A DNA stretch of 64,000 nucleotides from Piscinibacter sp943370595 (GTDB lineage: Bacteria; Pseudomonadota; Gammaproteobacteria; Burkholderiales; Burkholderiaceae_C): assembly GCA_943370595.1 (NCBI GenBank), contig CALRRO020000019.1:1-64000 (forward strand). Direction: 5' to 3'. Shown here one piece after another: positions 26,509-34,614 of this stretch. The notes under the pieces were generated by a model that saw only the letters and a list, made by a program, of their open reading frames with translations, ran no database searches and was not told the origin of the DNA. Each line of letters opens with the position of its first letter. Within the stretch, counting starts at the first letter, position 1. A program made the position numbers and the translations under genes.

Positions 26509-27015
26509 TCAGGCACGGCGCAGTTGCGACGCGATCTGCGGCGGCAGCAGCGGCAGCAGGCCATCGAGCAGTGCCGACAGCATGCCCGCACCGCGCGAGT
26601 GCTGCCAGGCCGAGGACTTGACGGCCGGCGTCAGGCCGACCACGGCCGCCACCGCCAGCAACAGCACGACACCGCGCAGCAGGCCGAACACGGCGCCGAG
26701 CCCGCGGTCGGGCGGGCTCAGCGGCGTGGCATGCAGCAGCAGGCGGATCAATCGCGCCGCGATCGCCCAGGCGATCAGCGCCACCACGAAGACCACCGCA
26801 AAGGCGGCCCCCAGGTTCAGCGCCGAGCCCGGCACGCCGATCGGCAGATAGGGCGCGGCCACCGGCGCGAGCCACTGTGCCGCGAACCAGGCGGCCAGCC
26901 AGCCGGCCAGCGACAACAGTTCGAACACGAAACCGCGGACGATGCCAACGATCACCGAGACCAGCAGCACGGCGAGCATCGTGGCGTCGACCCACCCGAT
27001 CTGCGCAAAGGTCAT
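26509..27015 (-). CDS. cvpA: CvpA family membrane protein
   Basis: The 168-residue protein has four hydrophobic helices and starts MTFAQIGWVDATMLAVLLVS, with the conserved GFVFELLSLAGWLAAW segment. CvpA proteins are inner-membrane proteins of uncertain function, first tied to colicin V production and later to envelope stress resistance. The place just before purF is the classical one. It follows the SPOR-domain gene by 9 bp. Confidence 0.92.
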   Translation of the reverse strand: MTFAQIGWVDATMLAVLLVSVIVGIVRGFVFELLSLAGWLAAWFAAQWLAPVAAPYLPIGVPGSALNLGAAFAVVFVVALIAWAIAARLIRLLLHATPLSPPDRGLGAVFGLLRGVVLLLAVAAVVGLTPAVKSSAWQHSRGAGMLSALLDGLLPLLPPQIASQLRRA

Positions 27016-27024
27016 GGCAACGGC

Positions 27025-27804
27025 TCAGAGCGTCAGCACGACGGCGTTCAGGCCGGCCGCCTTGGCCTTGGCCAGCGCCTTCTCGGCTTCGTCGCGCGAC
27101 TCGAAGGGGCCGGCGCGCACGCGAGTCCGACTGCCGGTCGAGGTCTCGACCACCTGCATGTAACTCTTCAGACCGAGCTTCTCGACGCGGCCGCGCATCT
27201 CGCGCGCTGCCGCCGCGTCGGCAAAGGCGCCGACCTGCACGACGAAGCGGCCGCCCTCGCGCGCCGCGTCGGGCTTGGCCGCGGCCGCGGGTTTGGCCGT
27301 CTCCTTGCCTTCGAGCAGCGCCTTGGCTCGGGCCGAGTCCGCAACGGCCGGCGCGGGGACGGACGCCGCCGTCGCGGGCTTGGTTTCCGCCACCGCCTTC
27401 TTCGCCGGTTCGGCGGTGGAAGCCCTGCTCGCGGGCGCACTGGCGACCGGCGCGGGCTGCACGCGCGGCGCTTCGGCCACGGGCACGGCCGGCGCCGGGA
27501 CCACGGCTGCAGCCTGCGCGGGCGCCGAGGCCTGCACCGCCGCCGGACGCGCCGGCGGCATGCTCAGGGCTGGTGCGCCGTCCTTGCGCGGGATCTCGAT
27601 CGGAATGTCGACCGGCACCGGTCGCGGCTGGGTCTCGAAGACGAGCGGGAAACCGATCACGCCGGCCATCAGCAGCACGGCGGCACCCATCAGACGGCGG
27701 CGGGCGCGCGTGCGGGCCGCGGCGATGGCATCCGGTGCGTCGGTCAGCCGGGGGCTGGCATCGGCCGGGCCGGTGCGGCGCTGGAAGAACGACAGCAGAC
27801 CCAT
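27025..27804 (-). CDS. SPOR-domain membrane protein (DedD-like)
   Basis: The 259-residue protein has a short cytoplasmic N-terminus, one membrane helix near residues 39-54 (MGAAVLLMAGVIGFPLVF), a long Ala/Pro/Val-rich periplasmic linker and a C-terminal SPOR domain from about 185. That domain starts RFVVQVGAFADAAAAREM and ends PFESRDEAEKALAKAKAAG. SPOR domains bind denuded glycan strands at the septum, so this is probably a cell-division protein. It sits between folC and cvpA, the place of dedD in E. coli, but linker divergence keeps me from assigning the symbol. Confidence 0.9.
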   Translation of the reverse strand: MGLLSFFQRRTGPADASPRLTDAPDAIAAARTRARRRLMGAAVLLMAGVIGFPLVFETQPRPVPVDIPIEIPRKDGAPALSMPPARPAAVQASAPAQAAAVVPAPAVPVAEAPRVQPAPVASAPASRASTAEPAKKAVAETKPATAASVPAPAVADSARAKALLEGKETAKPAAAAKPDAAREGGRFVVQVGAFADAAAAREMRGRVEKLGLKSYMQVVETSTGSRTRVRAGPFESRDEAEKALAKAKAAGLNAVVLTL

Positions 27805-27887
27805 GCGAGGCGTGAGGTTCGAAGAAGCGTGGTGGGCCGGCGCGTTCCACTCCCGGCGCGGGAGATGGTGGCCATGGGCAGCGGCGA

Positions 27888-29183
27888 TCAGCCGACGTGC
27901 CGCGCCCCGAGCCGGGGCAGGCCGTCCTTCAACACGCCGCCGACGGTGTAGAACGATCCGAAGACCACGATTCTATCAGCCGGGTCTGCCTCGCCCAGGG
28001 CTGCGGCCAGGGCGTCGGCGGGGCTGGTATGCTCGTGAACGGCCACCGGGCCGGGCCCCTTGGCGCCCAGCGAGGCATGAATCGCGGCGAGGTCCTCGGC
28101 ACGCGCGGCGCGCGGCAACGGCAGATCGGTGAAATGCCAGCTGTCCACCAGCGGCGCCATGCGCGCGAGGATGGCGGGCAGGTCCTTGTCGCGCATCGCG
28201 CCGAACACGGCGCGCGTGCGCGGGTAGAAGCCCATCTGGTCGAGGTTCTGCGCCAGCGCCGCCACCGAATGCGGGTTGTGCGCCACGTCGAGCACCAGCG
28301 TCGGCTGGCCGGCGACGATCTGGAAGCGGCCGGGCAGTTCGACCAGCGCGAAGCCATTGCGCACCGCCTGCGCGGTGATGGGCAGCACGGCACGCAGCGC
28401 CTCGAATGCGGCCAGAACGCCGGCGGCGTTGAGCAACTGGTTGGCGCCACGCAGCGCCGGATAGGCCAGGCCGTTATAGCGCCGCTCGCGCCCGGCCCAG
28501 TTCCACTGCTGGCGGTCGCCGCCGATGCTGAAGTCGCGCCCGAGCAGCCACAGGTCGGCACCGATGCGTTCGGCCTCGGTGACCACGCTCTTTGGCGCCA
28601 CGGGGTCGCTGACGATGGCCGGCTTGCCGCGGCGCATGATGCCGGCCTTCTCGCGCCCGATCGACTCGCGGTCGGGGCCGAGGAACTCCATGTGGTCGAG
28701 GTCGATGCTGGTGACGATGGCGCAGTCGGTATCGAAGGCATTGACGGCGTCGAAGCGACCGCCCAGACCGACCTCGAGGATCACCAGGTCGACCGGCGCC
28801 TGCGACAGCAGCCGTGCAATGGCCAAGGTGGTGAACTCGAAGATGCTCAGCGTGATCTCGCCGCGCGCGGCCTCGACGGCCTCGAAGTGAGGCAACAGTT
28901 CCGCCGCATCGACCATGCGGCCATCGACGCGGCAGCGCTCTTCGAAGTGCACGAGGTGCGGCTTCGCATACAGGCCCACCCTGTAGCCGGCCTGAAGCGC
29001 GATCGCCTCGAGCATCGCGCAGGTCGAGCCCTTGCCGTTCGTGCCGGCGACGGTGATCACCGGCACCTTGAACGCGAGCCCCAGCCGCGCACGCACCTCG
29101 ACCACGCGCTCCAGCGACAGGTCGATCTCGGTGGGATGCATGGCGGCGCAGTGCGCGAGCCATTGGTCGAGGGTGGCGGGCAT
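27888..29183 (-). CDS. folC: Bifunctional folylpolyglutamate / dihydrofolate synthase
   Basis: The 431-residue Mur-ligase-type enzyme carries the ATP loop VAGTNGKGSTCAMLEAI, the dihydropteroate-binding region near HLVHFEERCR and a C-terminal Mur-ligase domain with VLDVAHNPHSV. It adds glutamate to dihydropteroate and then to folates. The start at 29183 (MPATLDQWL) is preferred to an in-frame TTG at 29240 because the intervening residues look non-coding. In many proteobacteria folC directly follows accD; here accD is 18.8 kb upstream, separated by the biosynthetic genes at 29263-47816. Confidence 0.94.
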   Translation of the reverse strand: MPATLDQWLAHCAAMHPTEIDLSLERVVEVRARLGLAFKVPVITVAGTNGKGSTCAMLEAIALQAGYRVGLYAKPHLVHFEERCRVDGRMVDAAELLPHFEAVEAARGEITLSIFEFTTLAIARLLSQAPVDLVILEVGLGGRFDAVNAFDTDCAIVTSIDLDHMEFLGPDRESIGREKAGIMRRGKPAIVSDPVAPKSVVTEAERIGADLWLLGRDFSIGGDRQQWNWAGRERRYNGLAYPALRGANQLLNAAGVLAAFEALRAVLPITAQAVRNGFALVELPGRFQIVAGQPTLVLDVAHNPHSVAALAQNLDQMGFYPRTRAVFGAMRDKDLPAILARMAPLVDSWHFTDLPLPRAARAEDLAAIHASLGAKGPGPVAVHEHTSPADALAAALGEADPADRIVVFGSFYTVGGVLKDGLPRLGARHVG

Positions 29184-29262
29184 GGGATGGGCGGGCCGGT
29201 GACGCGATCTGCCTTCGGGGTCGCTGAAGGCTCGGTTCAATCGCGCTGGCAGGCCGCGGATT

Positions 29263-29979
29263 CTAGCGATGCGCGCCTGCGGGAAGCACCAGAGCCAGCG
29301 CTGCGGGCGCGGTCACGTTCGGAAGGGCCAGCGACCACAGCATGACGGACGCGCCATCGACGACGAGTTCCGCCGGGCCAGGTCCGAACCCGACCGACAG
29401 CGCCGAGGGTTCGCTCCGCAAGCCGGTGCCGACCGCCTTCAGCGCGGCCTCCTTGCGTGTCCAGCAGGCCAGGAAGGCCGGCTGGCGCCGGTCCACAGGC
29501 AACGTCTGCCAGAGGTCGACTTCGACCGGCGAGAAGTTCGCCTCGGCCAGCGCCTCGATGTCGTCCAGCACCCCCGGCAGTTCCACATCCACGCCCACGG
29601 CCGCCGCGGGCGACAGCGCAATCAGGCAGGTGCTGCCGCTGTGGCTCAGGTTGAAGTGCAGGGCCACCGGCGGGTCGGCCAGGAATGGTTTGCCGCGGCT
29701 GTCGGCCGCCAGGCGCGCGCGATCGATCGGCAGGTCGAGGGTTTCGGCCAGGGCCAGGCGCAGCGCCCAGCGCGCCGCCAGGTAGCGGCGACGGTCGCGA
29801 TCGAAGCGAAAGCGCGCGGCGCGTGCCGCATCGGCCGCCTCGAGCGGGCGGCAATCGACACGCTCCGCAAGCTCGTCGAGGTCCACCAGCCCCAGTTCAA
29901 CCGGCACGGGCACCACACCGGTCATCACCGGCACACCGCCCAGTGCGAACGAGGCCCAGCGCACCGGCAGGCCGCTCAT
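29263..29979 (-). CDS. Sfp-type 4'-phosphopantetheinyl transferase
   Basis: The 238-residue protein has the three hallmarks of the family: GKPFL before FNLSHSG (109-115), the Mg-binding VGVDVE (Asp131, Glu133) and WTRKEAALKAVGTGL (173-187). The length is that of Sfp-type enzymes that convert apo peptidyl and acyl carrier proteins to the holo form. The gene starts inside the end of the CocE hydrolase gene (ATGA overlap) and ends 79 bp before folC. It lies about 5.4 kb from the synthetase genes, whose five carrier domains it would activate. It could also serve fatty-acid ACP. Confidence 0.92.
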   Translation of the reverse strand: MSGLPVRWASFALGGVPVMTGVVPVPVELGLVDLDELAERVDCRPLEAADAARAARFRFDRDRRRYLAARWALRLALAETLDLPIDRARLAADSRGKPFLADPPVALHFNLSHSGSTCLIALSPAAAVGVDVELPGVLDDIEALAEANFSPVEVDLWQTLPVDRRQPAFLACWTRKEAALKAVGTGLRSEPSALSVGFGPGPAELVVDGASVMLWSLALPNVTAPAALALVLPAGAHR

Positions 29980-31892
29980 CGGGAGGCCGCCAGCGGGCCG
30001 GGCAACACGGGCAGGTCGAGGCGGGCCTCAACCTGGCCACCATGGTGGACACGCACTGCCGCGATGCGGCCGACCGTTTCGTCGTGGTTGCGACCGCCGG
30101 TGTTCAGATTCCGCTCCAGCCGCGGAAAGTCGCTGCCGGCGATCTGCACGCGCAGGCGGTGCCCGGGACGCAGCAGATAGGCAATGTCCTTCACCCGCAC
30201 GCGCACCGTGGTCGGCCGGCCAGGCTCCATCGGCTGCGGCGTCAGGATGCCGTCGCGATAGCGCAGGCGCAGCGCGCCGGACTGGATGTTGAGCGCCCGC
30301 CCGCCCGGCTCCACGTCGACCAGCTTGACGACCAGATCGGCATCGGGCGTGCTGGTCGAGACGGTGAGGTGCAGCTCGGCACTGCCGACGATGCGCAAAG
30401 GCTCGCGCAGCGGCTCGCTGGTGTAGACCAGCACGTCGTCACGCGACTCCACGTCGGCCTGGTCGACCGGCCCTTCCCTTGCGGCTGGGTCACCGGTGCA
30501 GCAGAAGGCGCCACCACGCGTCGGCACCGGCCGGGTCGGGTCGGCGCTGAACTCGTCGTGGCGGGCGGGCTCGCTTGGCGCGGCGCCGAGCAGGCTGCCA
30601 TCGCCGGCGCGCGAGTTGGCGCGCCCACCGCTGCTCAGGTAGCGCTTCTCGACCACGACACCGGCCGGCGGCCAGGTCTCGCTGCGGATCCAGGCGTTCT
30701 CCTGCAGAACGAATGCCTGGTAGCGCGGCAGATCGGGAACCTGACCTGACTCCTCGAGCCAGCCCTTCATCCAGCGAAGGTAGACATCGCCGAAGCCCTC
30801 GTCGGCGCGTTCGATCGCGACGTCGCCGACCGTGCCGCTGGGCCCGCCCGGGTCTTGGCAGTGCAGTCGCGGGCCGATGATCACGTGCTGCCGCTGCGCG
30901 GCCGGGGAATCGGCGTTTCGCCGCATCAGTTCTGCCGCGACCAGGGTCTCGACCACCCCTTGGTCGTACCAGCCATTGATGTGAAGGCTGGGCGCCGTGA
31001 ACCGGTCATGGTCGGCCAGGTAGCCGAGCCGCTCCCAGGCCGGATCACCCAGCGGCGTGGTGCGGATCAGTTCGAAGTCGGTCGGATCCGGCCGCAGGCG
31101 CGAGACGATGGTGTCCACCGGCAGTGTGCCGATCAACTCGGCCACACGAGCGCCCTCCGCACGATGGCGCTGCGCCTCGGGCGTCTTCTCGCCGGAACGG
31201 GCGAACCACCCCGCCGCCGAAGCCAGCTGGAAGATGCCGCCTTCGTAGACGCCGAAGTAGCCGAATCGCCCCATCGCCGAGCCGACACCACCACCGGCGC
31301 CTTCGGCGATCATCGCGCGCAGCCCCGGATGGCGCGCACGGGCCAGCACCAGCTGTGATTCACCCGAGGCAGAGCAGCCCAGCGTGCCGACCCGGCCGTT
31401 GGACCAGGGCTGCGCGGCGATCCAGTCCAGCGTCGCGATGCCGTCCTGGGTGTCGTTGGTGTAGGGCTGGAAGACACCACCCGAGTCGTGGCGTCCACGC
31501 ATGTCCTGAACGACCACGGCAAAGCCGCGCCGCGCATAGCCGCGACCGGTATCGCCACGGCCATAGGGCGTGCGGATCAGGATCGTCGGCATCCGCCCGA
31601 GCCGCCACCAGGGGCGCAGCACCGTGGTGGCCAGCGCCGTCCCGTCGGGAGCGGTCACGCGGACGTCGTCCACCATCACACCCATGGCGGCTGAAAGAAG
31701 ACTGCGTCGCCCATTGGCGGAGGACGCCGCGAGGAGCATCAGCAGGAGGACGACACCGATGACCAGGGCGGTGAGCATGAGCCAGTTCGGTCGACGCGAC
31801 CAGGGCATCACAGCAGCGGCGCGGGATGTGCCATAGGGCACGTGCTTCCCCACAGGCGGGGGGATGGCGGGCGGCACAGTCTCATGGACCAC
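29976..31892 (-). CDS. Membrane-anchored CocE/NonD (S15) family hydrolase
   Basis: The 638-residue protein has a cytoplasmic N-terminus and one membrane helix (about 37-57), then an alpha/beta-hydrolase domain of the X-Pro dipeptidyl-peptidase/cocaine-esterase family. Motifs are ILIRTPYGRGD, VQDMRGRHDSGG and the nucleophile elbow GCSASGE (Ser174). A C-terminal jelly-roll domain follows, with RPGHRLRVQIAGSDFPRL. Relatives cleave esters, amides or peptides. With a GTG at 31892 as the start, the gene is divergent from the cupin gene by 40 bp. Coupled to the phosphopantetheinyl transferase, it may process or release the peptide product outside the inner membrane, but a housekeeping role is not excluded. 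Confidence 0.85.
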   Translation of the reverse strand: MVHETVPPAIPPPVGKHVPYGTSRAAAVMPWSRRPNWLMLTALVIGVVLLLMLLAASSANGRRSLLSAAMGVMVDDVRVTAPDGTALATTVLRPWWRLGRMPTILIRTPYGRGDTGRGYARRGFAVVVQDMRGRHDSGGVFQPYTNDTQDGIATLDWIAAQPWSNGRVGTLGCSASGESQLVLARARHPGLRAMIAEGAGGGVGSAMGRFGYFGVYEGGIFQLASAAGWFARSGEKTPEAQRHRAEGARVAELIGTLPVDTIVSRLRPDPTDFELIRTTPLGDPAWERLGYLADHDRFTAPSLHINGWYDQGVVETLVAAELMRRNADSPAAQRQHVIIGPRLHCQDPGGPSGTVGDVAIERADEGFGDVYLRWMKGWLEESGQVPDLPRYQAFVLQENAWIRSETWPPAGVVVEKRYLSSGGRANSRAGDGSLLGAAPSEPARHDEFSADPTRPVPTRGGAFCCTGDPAAREGPVDQADVESRDDVLVYTSEPLREPLRIVGSAELHLTVSTSTPDADLVVKLVDVEPGGRALNIQSGALRLRYRDGILTPQPMEPGRPTTVRVRVKDIAYLLRPGHRLRVQIAGSDFPRLERNLNTGGRNHDETVGRIAAVRVHHGGQVEARLDLPVLPGPLAASR

Positions 31893-31932
31893 TAACTTAC
31901 ACTAATTGCCACTCTGAACGCGAGGTCGACGC

Positions 31933-32919
31933 ATGTCATCGCTGGAACTCAATCTCGCCGGGGGCGGCACGGTTGCGCGCGGAAGCGCTGCGCCCGCATC
32001 ACGCGACTCGGCACGCATCGAACCGGTCGACAAGGCCGCGTTTTCCAGCAACGGCATTGGCGCGATCCGACACGATTTCCAGCACCACCCGCTGATGCAG
32101 CTCGATGCGCTCAGTGCGCTGGCCAAGCGCCTGATGCCGACCCAGCAATGCCGGTTCGTGCGCCCGGGATTGTCGACGGCGTCCGATTTTGATCACGCCT
32201 CGGCACCGCACGACGGCCGCGGCATCGACGAGGTGTTCGCGCGCATCGAGGAGCCGGGCTCCTGGATCGCGATGTACAACGTGCAGACCGACCCGCTGTA
32301 CCGGCAGTTCGTGGACGAGGTGGCGGCGGCGTTCCGCCCGCTCGTCGAGAACAAGCAGCCCGGCGTGTATGAGGTCGGCGGCTTCATCTTCGTGTCCGCC
32401 CCGCCTTCGGTGACGCCCTTCCATATCGACCGGGAGAACAACTTCTGGCTGCAGGTACGCGGGCGAAAGACGATGAACGTGTGGGATCACAACGATCGCG
32501 TCGCCGTGCCGCAACCTGCTGTCGAGAACTTCGTCGTGCATGGCGGCCTCAGTGGTGTCGACGTCAAGGATGGCGAACGCGTCCGCGACGACATCATGGC
32601 CCGCAGCCGCGAGTTCGAGGTCGGCCCGGGTGACGGCGTCTACTTCCCGATGACCTCGCCCCACATGACCCGCACCAGCACCGACTGGGTCAAGCCCGGC
32701 GACGGCGTCTCGATCTCGATCGGCGTCGTTTTCTACACATCGATGACACGGCGCATGTGCCATGCCCACGCCTTCAACCGCGTGGCTCGACGCCTGGGAC
32801 TGAACCCACGCACGCCGCAGCACGGCAGCGAGGTCGAGGGCTGGCGCGCGTGGCTCGGGCGTTGCGTGATCGCGCTGCACGGGATGACGCGTGGCTGGAA
32901 GCCCCCGCGGGGCTTCTGA
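31933..32919 (+). CDS. JmjC-like cupin, probable Fe(II)/2-oxoglutarate oxygenase
   Basis: The 328-residue protein has a cupin core with VTPFHIDRENNFWLQV, where His164 and Asp166 form a HxD metal pair, and SPHMTRT, where His244 can be the third ligand. Lys179 in RGRKTMNVW is placed to bind the 2-oxoglutarate carboxylate. This is the pattern of Cupin_8/JmjC-like hydroxylases. No signal peptide or membrane segment is visible. The gene is transcribed away from the CocE gene and is followed after 9 bp by a methyltransferase gene, so both may tailor the peptide made by the neighbouring synthetases. The substrate is an inference; some family members are of unknown function. Confidence 0.78.
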   Translation: MSSLELNLAGGGTVARGSAAPASRDSARIEPVDKAAFSSNGIGAIRHDFQHHPLMQLDALSALAKRLMPTQQCRFVRPGLSTASDFDHASAPHDGRGIDEVFARIEEPGSWIAMYNVQTDPLYRQFVDEVAAAFRPLVENKQPGVYEVGGFIFVSAPPSVTPFHIDRENNFWLQVRGRKTMNVWDHNDRVAVPQPAVENFVVHGGLSGVDVKDGERVRDDIMARSREFEVGPGDGVYFPMTSPHMTRTSTDWVKPGDGVSISIGVVFYTSMTRRMCHAHAFNRVARRLGLNPRTPQHGSEVEGWRAWLGRCVIALHGMTRGWKPPRGF

Positions 32920-32928
32920 GCACACGCC

Positions 32929-33744
32929 ATGGATCTGGCTGAACGAGTACAAGCGCTGGCCGAACGCCTGGCCGCCAGCGACGGCGCAAAGGCGCGCCGC
33001 CTCGAGGCTGCGCGTCAGCACTTCCTGAGCAACCGCCGGGAGAACCTCTTCTTCGGTGTGTACGAGACCTGGGAAGAGGCCGAGCAGGTGGCCAAGGGTT
33101 ACGGCGCGGTCGGCTACGACCAGACGGCGACCGTTCAGATGTACGAAGCGCGGGTCCGCAAGGACCAGCACGACTTCCCCTCGGTGTACTGGATCCAGCG
33201 CTCGGCGATCGAAGGTCTTCGCAGCGTGTTCGATGTCGGCGGCAACATCGGCATCAAGTACCTGGCCTTCCGGGATGCCCTGGCACCCTGGCCCGACCTG
33301 ACCTGGAAGGTGCAGGACGTCACGGCCGTGGTCGAGCACGGGCGACGACTGGCCGCCGAGCGCGGCGACTCTGCCACCTTGTCGTTCACCGATCGCTTCG
33401 ACGACGGCGAAGGCTGCGATCTGTTGTTCGCCTCCGGCGTCCTGCAGTACCTGCCCGAAACCCTCGGCGACATGCTCGCGCGATGGAAGCATCGGCCCCG
33501 GCGGCTGGTGATCAACACGGCGGCCATCCACCCCGAGGCAGGCTACTTCACGGTCAACAGCATCGGAACGGCCTTCTGCCCGTACCGTGTGCAGACGCAG
33601 GCGTCGCTGGTTCGCGGGCTGGCTCCGCTGGGCTACCGGGTTCGAGAGAACTGGGTGAACCCCGACAAGCCGTTGCAGATCCCCGGCCGCCCCGACCGAT
33701 CGCTTTCCGCCTACAGCGGCTTCTGCATGGACCGAATCGACTGA
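32929..33744 (+). CDS. Putative methyltransferase (TIGR04325-like)
   Basis: The 271-residue protein has a helical N-terminal segment, a conserved GVYETWEEAEQ and a SAM-binding motif I in SVFDVGGNIGIKYLAF, with CDLLFASGVLQYLPETL further on. The arrangement matches a group of predicted methyltransferases often found near surface-polysaccharide or peptide genes. It forms a two-gene unit with the cupin gene (9-bp gap) and ends 24 bp from the convergent hydrolase gene. The methyl acceptor is unknown; an N- or O-methylation of the peptide product is possible. No signal peptide is present. Confidence 0.78.
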   Translation: MDLAERVQALAERLAASDGAKARRLEAARQHFLSNRRENLFFGVYETWEEAEQVAKGYGAVGYDQTATVQMYEARVRKDQHDFPSVYWIQRSAIEGLRSVFDVGGNIGIKYLAFRDALAPWPDLTWKVQDVTAVVEHGRRLAAERGDSATLSFTDRFDDGEGCDLLFASGVLQYLPETLGDMLARWKHRPRRLVINTAAIHPEAGYFTVNSIGTAFCPYRVQTQASLVRGLAPLGYRVRENWVNPDKPLQIPGRPDRSLSAYSGFCMDRID

Positions 33745-33752
33745 CGCTGCGT

Positions 33753-33767
33753 GGCGGCCAGGCCGCC
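33753..33767. terminator. Short GC inverted repeat between convergent genes
   Basis: The perfect inverted repeat ggcggccaggccgcc lies between the stop of the methyltransferase gene and the stop of the hydrolase gene on the other strand. It can form a five-base-pair stem with a five-base loop in either transcript. No T tract follows, so its role as a bidirectional terminator is uncertain. Confidence 0.35.
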
Positions 33768-33768
33768 G

Positions 33769-34614
33769 CTAGCGCGGCTTGGCGGCAGCCACTTCGAGCG
33801 CCCAGTCCACCACGACACGCTGCATGGTCTGCTGTGCCTGTGTCGTGCTGAGCATGTGGTCAAGCGTCGGAAGGAACTCGCAGCGCACCTGCGGATAGAA
33901 GGACTCGCGGCCGAACACGTCTCGGAACTGGCTGGCATAGCTGTAGTACCGCAGCACGCCGCCACCATAGACGAAGCACAGCTTCACGCCGCGCCGAACC
34001 AGCGCATCGACATTTGCCACGAACTCGGCTTTCGGTGGATTGGCTGCGTCGAAGTCGGCCAGGCCGACGCCCGCCTCGTCCTGGGTTGCGAGGCGGTCAC
34101 GCCAGCGGCGCTGCAGGCTGGCAAGCAATTCCTTCGGCGTCAGGGCACGCACCCGATTGACGATCCGCACGAGCGCGGTCCAGCGGCTTCGGTACCAGAG
34201 GCCGTCGTACATGAGGGTGCCGACCACGCGCTCGTCCGCCAGTGCCGTGCGGTAGCCGTTCACGGCCCCGGAGCAGATGCCCACGATGACGAAGCGGCGC
34301 ACGCCGCAGCGCCGCTCCAACTCGTCGAGCGCGCTGCGCATGTTGTCGAGGATCCTCTGGCGTGCACCGACCGACTCGCCCACGTGCTTGCTGTCACCGA
34401 CGCCGGCGAGATCGAATCGCAGCGTGGGGATGCCCGCCTCTGCCAGCCGCCGCGCCAGCGTTACCGAGAAGCGACGCGGGCCGACCCGGTGGATGAGGCC
34501 GGCATTGGGAATCACGCAGGCGATCGAGGCCCCCCCCGGCTCGCCCGGCTCGGTGACGATGCCGACCAGAGAACCTTCAGGGCCGAAGGTCCATGCCTCT
34601 TCACGCACAGGCAT
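33769..34614 (-). CDS. Alpha/beta hydrolase, similar to exosortase A-associated hydrolase 1
   Basis: The 281-residue protein has RFDLAGVGDSKHVGE, the nucleophile elbow GICSGAVNG (Ser115) and LDHMLSTT, which supplies a possible catalytic His253. These are in the right order for a serine hydrolase of the alpha/beta type. The length and motifs recall hydrolase 1 of XrtA loci, which occurs with a partner like the next gene. The start at 34614 overlaps the upstream hydrolase gene by 14 bp. It could be a stand-alone thioesterase that edits or releases the peptide, since the megasynthases lack a fused one. The substrate is inferred from position only. Confidence 0.78.
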   Translation of the reverse strand: MPVREEAWTFGPEGSLVGIVTEPGEPGGASIACVIPNAGLIHRVGPRRFSVTLARRLAEAGIPTLRFDLAGVGDSKHVGESVGARQRILDNMRSALDELERRCGVRRFVIVGICSGAVNGYRTALADERVVGTLMYDGLWYRSRWTALVRIVNRVRALTPKELLASLQRRWRDRLATQDEAGVGLADFDAANPPKAEFVANVDALVRRGVKLCFVYGGGVLRYYSYASQFRDVFGRESFYPQVRCEFLPTLDHMLSTTQAQQTMQRVVVDWALEVAAAKPR

